DNA of 64,000 nucleotides from Histomonas meleagridis (GCA_020186115.1 WSYJ01000001.1:124001-188000); one strand, 5' to 3'; shown: positions 51,746 to 62,940, counted from the first letter of the stretch. Notes: generated by a model not told the origin, from the letters alone. A program made the numbers and translations.

Positions 51746-52103
51746 TTCAATTCAAAATTAAATTTAATTCGGGCCACCCCATTTGAGGATAAGCACAAAA
51801 AGAATCATAAAAAAAGTCAGCTTTTGAATTTTCAATCATTAATTAAAGTATGCTTTTATTATCGCAAATAACATATATGGTGGAATACATCCTGTAAATT
51901 AAGTTTTGATAATGATAAAAAGAAATTCGACAAAGATGATGAAAAGCACCTTTTGTGAAATGTATTCAAAAGTACTTGATTTCTGTGAAACTGCTCTTTT
52001 GTCAAAAAATTTCAACTGAAAAACGATCATAATTAACACTTAATTTTATCGATTCAAAAGTAAACGTTCTCTGAAATCATCAGAAACATTTTGCAATTTT
52101 TTA

Positions 52104-54980
52104 ATGTCAAGTAACCTTAAAAAAAGAATCATTGCTCTTATGAATCTTCCTGAAAACAGTAGATGTGCAGATTGTGGGGTTAAGGATCCACGATGGGCTT
52201 CTTCTAAATTGGGTATTTTTATATGCATAAATTGCAGTGGAATTCATCGTTCATTAGGAACGCATATATCTTTTGTTCGCTCATGTACTCTTGACGAGTG
52301 GAGGGAGGAAGAAGTTGAAGTCATGGAAAGAGTCGGAAATGCACGTGCCAATGCCTACTGGGAAGCACTCCTTCCCGCTGATTATCAAAGGCCTGCATCT
52401 GGCGACACCAATGGTATGATTAAATTTATCCGTCAAAAATATGAGCAAGAAAAGTGGGTTGACCATAATATGCAACCACCGCATATAAAACCGCATTCCA
52501 GGAAGCGGAAAGTTGAGAAACCCAATCAAGCACCATCTGTTCCAAATTATCAAAATCCCAATCAGATTGATATTTTTGCTGTAGATCCACCACAACAGCG
52601 TCCTAACACCAATGATCTTTTATCAGATTTCTTTAATACAGATTCCAATTTATCATCAAATCAATCAAATCATTATGATCCCTTTTCCAAAGATAATTCA
52701 CCACAGCCCGATCCATTTCTTTCACCTTCTTCCCACAAAGCCATTCCACGCCCCACAACCACCTCACTTTCTCCACAGCGACGTTTGTCAGGTCGATTCA
52801 GCATACATCAAACGCAGCGCAACCGTTCGCCATCACCCGACGGCCACGACTCCATTGAATTGTTCGATCCCATTCAGCGGCAGAACAGCAAAGAGATGTC
52901 TGATTCGAGTGCATGTCTTTCTGATCAGCATAGCTTTGAAATTGACTCAAAAACAAATCGAAACAGTAACGACGGCAATTTATATGATCCATTTTCGACA
53001 CTACAAGATGAACAACATAACGACAATTTTAATCCATTTGAGAAACCGTTTGATCCATTTGAAAGAGATAACATACAAAATGATAAAACAAATAATAACA
53101 ATGATATTTATGACCCATTTTCAAACAACCAAGAGAAAAGCGACAAAAATACAAATGACATTCATAATGTTTATGATCCATTTGATAAGAATAATATCAA
53201 AAATGAAAATAATGAAAGAAATCAAATTGAAGAAAAAGATGAAACGTTTGATCCTTTTGAAGGAATCGAGCAACCGAAACAAAACACTAATAACAACAAC
53301 AGTAAAACAGAGAAGAAACATAAGTCAAAGAAAGGATTTAATCCCAAAGACGCAAAGAAGAAAGTCAAAGGCTTCTTCGTGAATACAATTGGCGGCTTAT
53401 TTAAAGACAAAATCCTCAACAAGAGCACAAAAGAACTTGTTCGTCCACAAAACAAAATCGAAAGTAATCCAAATGTTGTTGATAACAATGAACAAAATAA
53501 AACAGAAACGAATAATAATAACAACGAAATAACAAATAATAATAATCAAAGAAAAAGAAGACATAGCAAAAGAAGACATATTAAATCAGTGCCTTTATTT
53601 GACCCGAATGAAGTCGAAGATATCAAAGATCCATTTGATGATTCGAATGATTCAAATGAATATACATTTAAAAAAGATGACCAAAATGATTATATTAATG
53701 AGCCTGAAGTACCAAATCCATTTAATAACGACAATGTAATTAAAGATGTCTTCGACAGTACACAAGAATCATTGATAGAAAAACATAAATTAATTCCAAA
53801 GCCAAATAATAAAAAGCCAAAATTCGAATTCCAGACAACAGTTATAGCTGACGAAGCACCAAAGATCACTCGTAACGCATCTAATTCACAAAAGTCAAAT
53901 GATTTATTCGATTTATTGGACGGAGCAATTCCACAAAATCAACAAAAACAAACATCAAATAATAATAATAATACTTCGAATAATGATTTATTTGATTTGT
54001 TAGATAATGAATCAACAAAATCAAGTAATAATAATAAGAATTCTCATAATGAATTATTGGATATTCTTGATCAAAATTTACCACCTCCTCAAAACAAACA
54101 ACAAAATTCAATAAATTCACATGACCTTTTCGTGGTGACCGTTAACAAAGGGGCGAACGATAGGAAATCAAATGATTTATTCGATAAAATTGATAACACA
54201 TCTCAAAATTCAAAGAGTGGTAACATGTTTGAAAACATTTTGGACTCAAAAAGTCAAAGCTCAAATTTACAACAAAATTCACATAGATCAACAAGTTTAT
54301 TTGATGTGTTTGTTGAACCAGTACAAAAAAGTACAACTTCAAGTAGATCAAATTATTCGCCCAGATCTAATGATTTATTCGACGCTTTGGATGAAGCACC
54401 ACAAAATCAAAACGTATACTTTAATAGCTCACGAAAATCGAATAGCGAAGTACACAGTATCTTTGATGAATTAGGTCAAAATAATAGAGTTAACGTGTCC
54501 CAGAAATCGAATGATTTACATGAACTTTTCGACCCTCCCCAAACCCAAACGAACTCCCCAAGATCGAATGGTTTACATGATGTAAACCAAAATAGGTTTA
54601 GCCATAATTCACAGAAATCAAATAATTTGTTTGATATCCTTGGCGAGGCTCCATCTAATCAAGTTATGACGAACTCCCATAAGTCAAATAATTTATTTGA
54701 TATTATTGACAAATCTTCACAAAGTCAAAATCAAATAAGTTCACACAAATCTAGCGATTTGTTCGATATCCTGGATGAGCAGATTCAAAGTAGTAGCTCT
54801 AACAGATCAAATAATATGTCTGCTCATAAATCTTCAAATATGTTCGATATTATGGATAACGGACCACAGAAACTAACGCCACAGCCTCAACGATCGCCGA
54901 ACGTGATGTTCGACGCATCTAACTCAAATCGACAGAATAATGCAAGTAGCCCAGACCCGTTCTCTTTTATAGATTTTTGA
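52104..54980 (+). CDS. ArfGAP with long NPF/DPF-rich tail (SMAP-like)
   Basis: A 958-aa protein. Residues 1-115 are an ArfGAP domain with the zinc finger [24 protein letters not shown] and the catalytic arginine in GIHRSLG, and the SMAP-type [10 protein letters not shown]. The remaining 840 residues are low-complexity Asn/Asp/Ser/Gln. They contain many DPF motifs (FDPFERD, YDPFSNN, AP-2 binding in other eukaryotes), several NPF motifs (EH-domain binding) and a basic patch near 410-440. In the last 400 residues about a dozen units of the form KSNDLFD(L/I)LD occur. It likely stimulates GTP hydrolysis by Arf at endocytic or Golgi membranes while gathering coat proteins through its tail. Confidence 0.88.
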   Translation: MSSNLKKRIIALMNLPENSRCADCGVKDPRWASSKLGIFICINCSGIHRSLGTHISFVRSCTLDEWREEEVEVMERVGNARANAYWEALLPADYQRPASGDTNGMIKFIRQKYEQEKWVDHNMQPPHIKPHSRKRKVEKPNQAPSVPNYQNPNQIDIFAVDPPQQRPNTNDLLSDFFNTDSNLSSNQSNHYDPFSKDNSPQPDPFLSPSSHKAIPRPTTTSLSPQRRLSGRFSIHQTQRNRSPSPDGHDSIELFDPIQRQNSKEMSDSSACLSDQHSFEIDSKTNRNSNDGNLYDPFSTLQDEQHNDNFNPFEKPFDPFERDNIQNDKTNNNNDIYDPFSNNQEKSDKNTNDIHNVYDPFDKNNIKNENNERNQIEEKDETFDPFEGIEQPKQNTNNNNSKTEKKHKSKKGFNPKDAKKKVKGFFVNTIGGLFKDKILNKSTKELVRPQNKIESNPNVVDNNEQNKTETNNNNNEITNNNNQRKRRHSKRRHIKSVPLFDPNEVEDIKDPFDDSNDSNEYTFKKDDQNDYINEPEVPNPFNNDNVIKDVFDSTQESLIEKHKLIPKPNNKKPKFEFQTTVIADEAPKITRNASNSQKSNDLFDLLDGAIPQNQQKQTSNNNNNTSNNDLFDLLDNESTKSSNNNKNSHNELLDILDQNLPPPQNKQQNSINSHDLFVVTVNKGANDRKSNDLFDKIDNTSQNSKSGNMFENILDSKSQSSNLQQNSHRSTSLFDVFVEPVQKSTTSSRSNYSPRSNDLFDALDEAPQNQNVYFNSSRKSNSEVHSIFDELGQNNRVNVSQKSNDLHELFDPPQTQTNSPRSNGLHDVNQNRFSHNSQKSNNLFDILGEAPSNQVMTNSHKSNNLFDIIDKSSQSQNQISSHKSSDLFDILDEQIQSSSSNRSNNMSAHKSSNMFDIMDNGPQKLTPQPQRSPNVMFDASNSNRQNNASSPDPFSFIDF

Positions 54981-55169
54981 TATTGTTGTATGGATGTGAA
55001 ATTTGAATAAAACTAATAGTAAATATTGGCTTTTGTTTGATGATTTTTGGCAATTATTTGACTACTTGTTTAATACTTACATTCAAACTGTCACAAGGAG
55101 TATCATTCTCTGTTGTAATGTTAAGAGTTGCAACAGAATTCATGTTTCACATAAAACAAGTTTACCAAA

Positions 55170-55325
55170 ATGACTTTTGAATATTTTGAATTGGCCTCCA
55201 TCGTCCAAATTTTGAATGAGATGTGGTTTCCGATTAATATCAATTCAAAAGAAGACTTTTTCACAGGTAGGCCGTTGATTGTTTACGATTTCTTTTCAAT
55301 TTTTTTATCGTCATCTGATTCATAG
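55170..55325 (+). CDS. Small hypothetical ORF, 51 aa
   Basis: From ATG 55170: MTFEYFELASIVQILNEMWF, then NSKEDFFTGRPLIVYDFFS, and stop at 55323. Composition is protein-like but no family was recognised. It lies in the convergent gap between the ArfGAP and AGC kinase genes. It could be chance. Confidence 0.2.
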   Translation: MTFEYFELASIVQILNEMWFPININSKEDFFTGRPLIVYDFFSIFLSSSDS

Positions 55326-55360
55326 AAAAACGATGGTTATGTAAATTTGGTTTTACTTCA

Positions 55361-56692
55361 TCAAAGATTGTCAAGAAGAGCGTCGCCAGCATCACACGTA
55401 AAATTGGTGAACGTATCTTGTGTGTCTTTTCCAATCAAGCTTCCTTCGTCAAAAGAAAATCCCGGTGTTTCACCAGTGAAGGAATCATCGAATAAGGATA
55501 CATCTGTAGCGTCCGAAATAGGTGGGATCCATTCAGGCTCATATTTCTTATCCAATACAGCCTTCCAATCGATTGCTGCAAAGAATGGATGTTCCTTAAT
55601 TTCTTCCACATCTTTATCACTGCTGCCAAGCCTAGTTGCTGGATTACGATCCAAAAGTTTACTTACAAAGTCAACAGCTTCAGGTGACATCGATGATGGA
55701 AATTCAATATTGTCATTAAGAATTGCACGATACATTGAATTAACATTCTCATCATAGAATGGAGGAAGCCCTGTAAGCATTTCGAAGATTAAAACGCCAT
55801 AACTCCACCAATCAACAGCTTTTGTATATGGTAATCTTTGAAGCATTTCAGGAGCTAAGTACTCTGGAGTACCGCAAAATGTTGTTGCCTTTTGGTCTCC
55901 GGAGACTTCTTTTGCAAGTCCGAAATCTGTTAAGCGAATATGTCCTTTCATATCAATAAGGATATTTTCTGGCTTAAGGTCACGATAAATAAGTCCGAGA
56001 GAATGAAGTTGACCAAGGCCAAGAGCTATTTCAGCAGCATAAAGACGAACACGAGATTCCGGAAATGTCGTTTCATCTTTAAGACGGCCAAATAACTCAC
56101 CACCAGGTACATAATCAAGAACCATGTACAGTTTGGCGTCTGTTTGGAATGTATAATGTGCACCAACAAGGAATGGATGGCGTGTTCTAACTAATATTCC
56201 TCTTTCAGTAATAATCTGGTCGATTTGATCATTGTCTTCAAGAACTTTCTTGCTCATTGACTTCATTGCATACAATTGCCCATTTTTCTTGAATTTAACT
56301 AATTGAACTTTTCCATATGTTCCACGCCCAAGAACCTTAAGAACTTCAAAGTCATCAAGAGTGGCTTTCTTTATTGTTTTCCTTTCGACTGTTTGTCCAG
56401 CTTTGATTGCTTGAATAGTGTCAATCCAGTCTTGGACTAATTTTTGTGTATCTGCAACTAAATAATATGTTTTCCCTGCCGATGTCTCAAGCTTAAATGC
56501 AGGTTGCTTTTTGCAATCAGGAGCAGTGCATATGTTTGTGATCGAAGGAATATTTATTTTTCCTTTTTCCGAACTGTTTGGTTTGTTTGAATATATAAGG
56601 TCTTTATCAACAATCTTAAACCAGCGTCGCCCCCACGATGTGGACTTACCAGTTTTTTGCTTGTACAACCAGCCTTCCATCACTGAGCTCAT
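55361..56692 (-). CDS. PH-domain AGC protein kinase (Akt/PKB-like)
   Basis: A 443-aa protein. An N-terminal PH domain (6-97; EGWLYKQKTGKSTSWGRRWF has basic residues where phosphoinositides bind) is followed by an AGC kinase domain. This has LGRGTYGKVQLV, Lys144, YRDLKPEN (Asp238), DFGLA (256-260) and the T-loop ATTFCGTPEYLAPE. The C-terminal extension has a turn-motif-like TGETPGF and the hydrophobic motif FTNFTC (428-433). This is the full Akt layout: membrane recruitment by phosphoinositides and activation by PDK1-type and TORC2-type phosphorylation. A CGGTTA motif lies about 42 bp upstream. Confidence 0.93.
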   Translation of the reverse strand: MSSVMEGWLYKQKTGKSTSWGRRWFKIVDKDLIYSNKPNSSEKGKINIPSITNICTAPDCKKQPAFKLETSAGKTYYLVADTQKLVQDWIDTIQAIKAGQTVERKTIKKATLDDFEVLKVLGRGTYGKVQLVKFKKNGQLYAMKSMSKKVLEDNDQIDQIITERGILVRTRHPFLVGAHYTFQTDAKLYMVLDYVPGGELFGRLKDETTFPESRVRLYAAEIALGLGQLHSLGLIYRDLKPENILIDMKGHIRLTDFGLAKEVSGDQKATTFCGTPEYLAPEMLQRLPYTKAVDWWSYGVLIFEMLTGLPPFYDENVNSMYRAILNDNIEFPSSMSPEAVDFVSKLLDRNPATRLGSSDKDVEEIKEHPFFAAIDWKAVLDKKYEPEWIPPISDATDVSLFDDSFTGETPGFSFDEGSLIGKDTQDTFTNFTCDAGDALLDNL

Positions 56693-57531
56693 AAAAAAAT
56701 TTATTTCAATTTTTCTATACTTAATTTCTTTACGGTTATTACATCAAATAAACGTGCGATTGAACCAAGGTGATGTCATCATGAAATGTCCATGATCATC
56801 TTTTTTGGTTGCTATTCACATAAATATCAACAAATTCGTTCAACTTTTTATTACCCTGTTATTTTATGAATGAAAAAGAAATATGACGTAAAATTAATTC
56901 ATTTAAGTTTTATTTACTTATAATATTCATTACCTTTTAATAGAATTATGATTCAGTTAAATCATTAATGCAAGTTTTATTGCGAAATTATGGTCCATTT
57001 ATGGAATTTGACATGAATTTTCTACCAGAAGATATTTAAACGTCCGTCTTTGTTTATGCAAACATTTCAATTGAAAATATTGACTTTTTTTTTGGTACTT
57101 TTTGTAAACTGTTTAATTCCCTATCGACTCTTGAAAAAATTGAGATAAACTAAACGGTCACCAAAGAAATCACTTCACTGCTACTTTTTTCTCTCAATAA
57201 ATTTACAACAAATCACAACATTTTCACTTTCGAAAAAGAATTCATAAAAAGCGTGTTGTTGGCTTTCGCATGTCAGCTTCACCAAGCGATTCGATATGTA
57301 CTTATGGATTCTGATAGACCAGTTTTACTTGTAATTTGAGGATAAACTAGAAATAAATTATCTGGCATTGCAAATCTTTTAGAACAATAATAAAATTATC
57401 TTTAAAAGTGTTATGATTGTTAGGAGAATTATGTGGTGTTCGTGCAATCAAGTTGTATTAAAAAGGATTAATTTTGTACAAACTATTCAAATAAAACCTG
57501 GTATTTTCCTATTTGTTCTGATCATTTCTTT
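56693..57531. other. Intergenic region
   Basis: AT-rich. Nothing recognised apart from the CGGTTA motif near 56733. Confidence 0.4.
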
Positions 57532-57660
57532 ATGGGATTTTCTCATAGTGCAATAAATCAATATGAGAAAAATTTACAAATATTACAATCTCTTGAACAA
57601 ATTATTTTTAATTTAAATGATGATAATGTTGATGAATCTGTTGAATCTTCTTTAACATAA
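57532..57660 (+). pseudogene. N-terminal fragment of a DUF3447/ankyrin gene
   Basis: A 42-codon frame containing LQILQSLEQIIFNLNDDNVD aligns with the N-terminal region of both ankyrin genes here (SIQQIIFGLNKENIS and SIERLIFNLTKENIN). It stops right after. A relic or a severed copy. Confidence 0.5.
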
Positions 57661-57740
57661 CGGCCTCCCTAATAATTTGATATAATATGAAATAGTGTTT
57701 TTATAAAAATTATTTTTATATACATAGTTCAACCATCACA

Positions 57741-59396
57741 TTAATAACCGATTTTTTGCATTAGTTTCATAAATTCGTTTGGTTGTATCATAGCCGTACA
57801 CCCGTAAGTCAGCTCTATGTTGTTTTTCTGAGCGATGTCCATCAATCCATTCATTTCCACGTAAGAACCTGGCCCAATTACGAACACGTAAACATTTCCA
57901 ATTTCCGTTGGCTGTTCTATTTTACCTGTTTGTATGTTCATCAAGTTAAATCCGTCTATATTTTCCTCCAATATTCTTCTTGTTGTTTCAACAATAGGTA
58001 ACTGTTGATACATTTCATTTAAGTTTGATTTTGACCCAAAACCACTCACATGCTTTAATAGTTTTTGTATATTTCCTTTGTTATTACTTTTAGCAATTTT
58101 AAAATTCTCAAAATAATTCGGTAAAAACTCAAGCGATTGATCAATGATATCTTCAATTGTTTGAATTTCATTATTAGGGATTATATTATATAAATATGCA
58201 ATCGATACTAATCGTAATTTATCATTATCATTTGGTATCGTTTTAACAAAGTCGATTAACTTTGGAAGATCAACTCCATTTTGAAGAAAGATATCTTCTT
58301 CAAACTTAAATAAAGAGTCTAAATTGCGCGACTTAATACACTTCAAAAGAGAATCTGCAATTTTCGTATGCGTCAAAAGTGACAGCCGTTGATGCGAAAG
58401 TTCGGGAAAATTGTTAATTGCAGTAGAAAGATTTTCTTCAATCGACCCATACTTCGTTATGAATGAATTGACTTCTTTCCCAATTGTTGACGCAACGGTA
58501 TCAAAAACTTCGAATTTGTTATCGATCCAAAATTTATCAATGTCATTATCTAAGTCATATAACTTACCATCAACTTTAACTTCGTTTTTATTGATGCCGA
58601 GGTTGTCTTCGATTAAAGCTGCATATGTTGATGGATGATGAAGTGGACCTGCAAAATCCATGGTCCGATCAAGAATTATAAGTAATGGTGGTCGATAATT
58701 ATTTGTTTGGCTTCGCCTACTTTCCCATAATTCGAAATTTTGTGAAAGTGGGCGAATTTTTTCACTTAAGATTGTGACAACAAGATGTGCAGCTTCATTA
58801 TTATTTTGGAAAAGAACACGTGGGATCTCACCAGAAGTAAGAAAAACAGAGACAAGGCCATTGGCTATTGAATTTATACATGTATTGACTAAATCATCAT
58901 TAGTTTTAAACCCAAATATATCATGGATAGTTGTGTCTTTCTCAAAAAGAGTGAAGAGATGTGGTTCTGGTGATGAAAAGTTTACATACTGATCAAATAT
59001 GGTTTTGATGAATTTACTACAGTTTTGATTAGAAATTAATACAGCAAATTGCTCAAGAAGATCACTTGGGCATGGCGATATGAAACTAATATTAATAGAT
59101 TCATAAAGTGAAATTGAACAATCTTTGGCAATTTTGTGAATATTTTCTTCTGTAGGTTCTAAAAAATAAATAACATCGGCATCTGGAATTGGATCTCTTT
59201 TTTTGTCAATATGTGAGAAAAAAGTAACACCAACCTCAAGAAGACGTGCAACTTTCATTAATGTTGTCAATATATAAAGACCACGATCATCGAAAATTAA
59301 AACCTTCCACTTCATAGCATCCTTGGGGTTGTTTGAAACAGCTTCATTAAGATTTAGAATACGTTGTATTAGTTCTCTTTGTTTCTTTCTCAGCAT
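57741..59396 (-). CDS. Sec1/Munc18 family protein Sly1 (SCFD1)-like
   Basis: A 551-aa protein from ATG 59396 (MLRKKQRELIQRIL). The longer reading starts with TTG and is rejected. Family stretches include WKVLIFDDRGLYIL, DPIPDADVIYFLEPTEENI, LYESINISFISPCP, DQYVNFSSPEPHLF, RPPLLIILDRTMDFAGPLHH and the C-terminal YVFVIGPGSYVEMNGL. The pattern fits Sly1, the SM protein that works with ER-Golgi SNAREs such as Sed5/syntaxin-5, better than Vps33, Vps45 or Munc18. Length is slightly short (Sly1 is usually 600 or more). The Prp19-like gene lies 156 bp upstream on the same strand. Confidence 0.85.
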   Translation of the reverse strand: MLRKKQRELIQRILNLNEAVSNNPKDAMKWKVLIFDDRGLYILTTLMKVARLLEVGVTFFSHIDKKRDPIPDADVIYFLEPTEENIHKIAKDCSISLYESINISFISPCPSDLLEQFAVLISNQNCSKFIKTIFDQYVNFSSPEPHLFTLFEKDTTIHDIFGFKTNDDLVNTCINSIANGLVSVFLTSGEIPRVLFQNNNEAAHLVVTILSEKIRPLSQNFELWESRRSQTNNYRPPLLIILDRTMDFAGPLHHPSTYAALIEDNLGINKNEVKVDGKLYDLDNDIDKFWIDNKFEVFDTVASTIGKEVNSFITKYGSIEENLSTAINNFPELSHQRLSLLTHTKIADSLLKCIKSRNLDSLFKFEEDIFLQNGVDLPKLIDFVKTIPNDNDKLRLVSIAYLYNIIPNNEIQTIEDIIDQSLEFLPNYFENFKIAKSNNKGNIQKLLKHVSGFGSKSNLNEMYQQLPIVETTRRILEENIDGFNLMNIQTGKIEQPTEIGNVYVFVIGPGSYVEMNGLMDIAQKNNIELTYGCTAMIQPNEFMKLMQKIGY

Positions 59397-59552
59397 TGAA
59401 TTGACAATGTTTGTTTGTAACAAAAAAATTAATTTGGTAAAAAAAGAGGAAAAAAAAGCATTGATAAAATGAAATTTTTCAAAATGCAACTCATTAGCAT
59501 TTTACATTTATTCAAAAAATAAAAATAGTTTAACAAAAACAATTATAATTTA

Positions 59553-59942
59553 TTATTGATTTGGTGGATTTCCTTTTTCAGCAAGTAAGCGAGCTATAAC
59601 GCGTTTTGCTGCTTCTTTCTCGTAAAGTGCAGTTGATAGTTCTCTTTGAGCAGTTGCAAGTTTTAAGCGTAAATCATGCATTTCTCCAAGTGCTGCTTCA
59701 TATTCTGTTTGTAAAGCTGCTAGTAATTCAACAAATGACGTTGCTCTTAATGTCCCTGTGGGTGGATGTATTGGTTCAACTTCGAGTTCTTGGAGTGAAA
59801 TTGATGATAATTGCTGGTGACAAACTGGACATGTGTTGTTATGTTGTAGATATGACTCTATTGCAGATTTTTCAAAAATGTGTCTGCATGGAGTGATTAC
59901 AGGTGAATGAACAATTTGCCCTGTTAACCTGCAAAGAAGCAT
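59553..59942 (-). CDS. Prp19 N-terminal half (U-box plus coiled coil), no WD40
   Basis: A 129-aa protein whose whole length matches the first 130 residues of Prp19/Pso4: U-box (LTGQIVHSPVITPCRHIFEK), the linker (LQELEVEPIHPP; RATSFVELLAALQTEYEAAL) and the tetramerising coiled coil (LRLKLATAQRELSTALYEKE, VIARLLAEK). Normal Prp19 is about 500 aa with a C-terminal WD40 propeller. Here a stop follows immediately and no WD40 coding is seen downstream before Sly1. The U-box keeps RING-like Cys/His residues (CRHIF, then NTCPVCHQQ). Expected role: spliceosome-associated E3 core. An AACGGTT motif lies 31 bp upstream. Confidence 0.9.
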   Translation of the reverse strand: MLLCRLTGQIVHSPVITPCRHIFEKSAIESYLQHNNTCPVCHQQLSSISLQELEVEPIHPPTGTLRATSFVELLAALQTEYEAALGEMHDLRLKLATAQRELSTALYEKEAAKRVIARLLAEKGNPPNQ

Positions 59943-59972
59943 ATTTGAATTGACTTAGTATGGCTGAACATT

Positions 59973-59979
59973 AACGGTT
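59973..59979 (-). promoter_or_regulatory. AACGGTT motif upstream of the Prp19-like gene
   Basis: TTAACGGTTG, 31 bp from the ATG at 59942. Confidence 0.4.
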
Positions 59980-60010
59980 GTCAGAAAAAGTGTCCATATG
60001 CAAAATTGGC

Positions 60011-60094
60011 TGCAGAAAGGTTCCCCAACGATAGAATCGAATGAATGAAAAATCATCGGATTTATATTCAAAAACTGAAGTAAACCTTTCTGCA
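60011..60094. repeat. 12-bp inverted repeat
   Basis: TGCAGAAAGGTT at 60011-60022 and its exact reverse complement AACCTTTCTGCA at 60083-60094, separated by 60 bp. It lies in the 1-kb gap between Prp19-like and metacaspase genes. The gap otherwise holds no recognised gene. Confidence 0.6.
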
Positions 60095-60934
60095 ACCACA
60101 TCAACTGTTTAACAACATAGGAAATTTTCGGTACTATTTTCTTAATCTATATGGATATAGTGTTTTAATTTTTTTATTTGAAGCCCTTACTTTTTTATCT
60201 ATTTTTTAAAATAACAACGAATTGATTATATTGTTTTAATCAAATTCAAACAAAAGAAAAAACATTCAACACCATCACTTGAATTACAATGAAATACATA
60301 CATCGCAAGCTATTAAAAACTTAGTGATAATGTAATTAGAGATTTGTAATTCTATACTTTACGACAAACGATAAACCATTGGATTCACGCTCAAATGAAA
60401 CGAAAGATTATTAACGATAGATTAAAATGAATCAAAAATAATCGGTGTTGAATTCAAAAACTTGTGACGATTGGAGGCATCGCACTGTTCAGCAAACCTT
60501 CGCGCTTTCTCCAATTATAATGAAATGATCTGAAACTTATTGTTCTATAAATATAATGATGCCTTCTCGATAAATAAACAAAGGATTGGTTCTTAAAAAT
60601 GTTAGTTAAATTGCTCGAAATTGCGATAATTCTTTTTCAATTTGACAGAAAACGTCAGAACCGATACTCTCTCAATTATCTGTTTTCATCACAACACGAA
60701 TATCTGCATCAATACGTGACAAACATCTAATTAATTCAGAAATTATTTCATCAAATTATTAATAAATTCGTAACTCTTAAATCAACCAAAAATAATTTCT
60801 CTTTATCACAAAAATATCATTTTAAGATCATTTTTTGAATTTTCCTGCGTTCACAAGTCATTCAAATTGAAATTTAACCCCAATTTTTCAATAGTTCTTG
60901 AGGAGCAAACAAAAGTTTTTATCTCACTTCTCTC

Positions 60935-61807
60935 ATGGGTAATCTTCCAAGCCAAGAAGTATTAGACAAAGTTGCCAAATCAGTTGATGTTCATATGAAC
61001 GATGGTTTCAAGAAGAAAGATTTCCAACAACATCGTGGCGTAAACACAATCGAAGGTGCACTTAAATTCTTAAACATGATTGCTTGCGATCTCTCAAAAC
61101 AAGACTACAACAAGTCGCCACCGAAGGAGCTATGTAAAGATAAGGTTTTGTTCATATGTTGCAACACATACACAAAGCCAAAATATCAACTCGGTGTTGG
61201 TCCTTTGAATGATTCCATCACATGCGCTGTCAATCACATCAGAAGAGGCTTCAAGGTTTACTTCTTGCATAATTCTACACCACACATTTTCATGAGATGG
61301 CTTAGATATATCCTCAAGAATTTCCAAAACACTCTTTCTGTATTCTACACTGGCCATGGCGCATCAATTAAGGATGTCTCTGGTGATGAAGATGATGGTT
61401 ATGATGAATGCATGGTTTTCGATCATGGATATGTTCTTGATGATGACCTTGCAAAGCAATTATCCAGCTATGCAAAGAACGGACACCGTGTTCTCCTTCT
61501 CACTGATTGTTGCCACTCTGGATCAATTTGGGATATTCAATCCAACCCACTCAAAAGAGATAAGCTTCCAAATAATATCATGTCAATTTCTGCTGCTAAG
61601 GATGATCAAACTGCTAAGCAAACAAAGATGAATCAAAAAGATCAAGGTATATTTTCTTATTACTTTTGGAAAATCTTGAACGAGAATCCAAAGATCACAA
61701 GTCGACAAATGGCTGCAAAGATCAATCCATTACTTACTAAGTATCATCAGTGCTACACTGATGCAACAACATCACCTCAAATGCTTGACGAACCGATTTT
61801 CGAATAA
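60935..61807 (+). CDS. Metacaspase (C14 family)
   Basis: A 290-aa protein with the caspase-fold catalytic dyad: His in VFYTGHGASI (about 147) and Cys in LLLTDCCHSGSIWD (about 193). It also has the core strands KVLFICCNTY and FKVYFLHNST and the acidic DEDDGYDECMVF segment expected around the calcium or substrate-binding region of metacaspases. There is no long proline-rich prodomain and no p10-separating linker, so it resembles compact type I or caspase-like forms. Metacaspases cleave after Arg/Lys and take part in stress responses or cell death. It starts at ATG 60935 after a TTCTCTC tract. Codon use is balanced, suggesting good expression. Confidence 0.92.
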   Translation: MGNLPSQEVLDKVAKSVDVHMNDGFKKKDFQQHRGVNTIEGALKFLNMIACDLSKQDYNKSPPKELCKDKVLFICCNTYTKPKYQLGVGPLNDSITCAVNHIRRGFKVYFLHNSTPHIFMRWLRYILKNFQNTLSVFYTGHGASIKDVSGDEDDGYDECMVFDHGYVLDDDLAKQLSSYAKNGHRVLLLTDCCHSGSIWDIQSNPLKRDKLPNNIMSISAAKDDQTAKQTKMNQKDQGIFSYYFWKILNENPKITSRQMAAKINPLLTKYHQCYTDATTSPQMLDEPIFE

Positions 61808-62940
61808 ACGAAATCATTTCTGACTTTGTAATTGTTTGTAAAAGTATTTAATAAATCTTCAAAAGCAGCGCGTGCAGTAACCAAAGTTGTGCAGTGGCAC
61901 TTTCCATCGGATTTAAATGTTTTACATTGCGTTTTCTCAAAATTTTGAGTTAATTCAGTGCGGTTACACTGAAAAATATAAAAATGGAACCTGATCGTTC
62001 TCAAAATTCTATGGATGTTAAGCTTTTTATCACATATCATCGTCGAAAAGTTCCAAAACTTATGAGAAAAATTTAATATTAACAAATAAATTAAGCCAAA
62101 ATGTATAAGAATAATTTATTCTTAAAACGACATGAAGTAACATATTTTTAATGACTTTTATTATAGAATTTGAATAATTTTAAAATTTATGCTTGAGTTG
62201 TCATTCATGATTTTATTGATTAATGAAGTTGCTATACAAATGTAATGACTTTCAAGAATCGATATTCATTTTCTTGATATGTAAAGCAGTTGCTTATTAA
62301 TCAACAAGTTATTATCTACTATATCCTTATGATAAAATAGTAGTAAAATATTTTGATAATAAAGAAAATATTAACGAAAATAATATTCAAAACAGAAATA
62401 GATAATGAAATAAATAATAATTTACAACAAATGATACATGTTAAAGATTTACTTCTAGAAGCTTTAATATTATGTTTAGATATTTTTGAAAATAACTTAT
62501 TAATAGTTAAAAAATATATTTATAGCTGATGAAGATGATCTAACTAAATAAATCCAATTATTAACAAATACTAACGAAATAAAACAAATAAAATATAGTT
62601 ATTCAGATGTTATAGAGTTTATTAGTATAAGGCATATTCGTTTAAACGAAGTTTGTCAAATCTACTGGTATTACTTATAAGCATTCATTATTTTATGAAC
62701 ATAACATAAATTTCCTCAATTGGGTTTTATAATGTTATATATTTTAATATTATTCACAACATATATAATTAATAATACTTCAAAAACATTATGTTATATA
62801 TATTCTAAGTAACGTCATGAATGTGATGAATACGTATCCCGAATGCGACCGAAGACTTCGTCCGACTTCTATTTCTATCCAAAGTTTTATTACATTAAAA
62901 TAATTATTTACAAATTTATTTCTTTATTAATTTCATATAG
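61808..62940. other. Convergent intergenic region
   Basis: AT-rich. A + stretch near 62400-62520 (NLQQMIHVKDLLLEALILCL) is faintly like ankyrin-protein helical heads but too weak to call. Confidence 0.35.

Noticed and set aside
52612-53382. 256-codon frame inside the ArfGAP gene
   Set aside because: Shadow of the low-complexity ArfGAP tail in another frame.
62400-62660. Possible further ankyrin-gene relic
   Set aside because: Similarity to the helical head of DUF3447 proteins is too weak to support a call.
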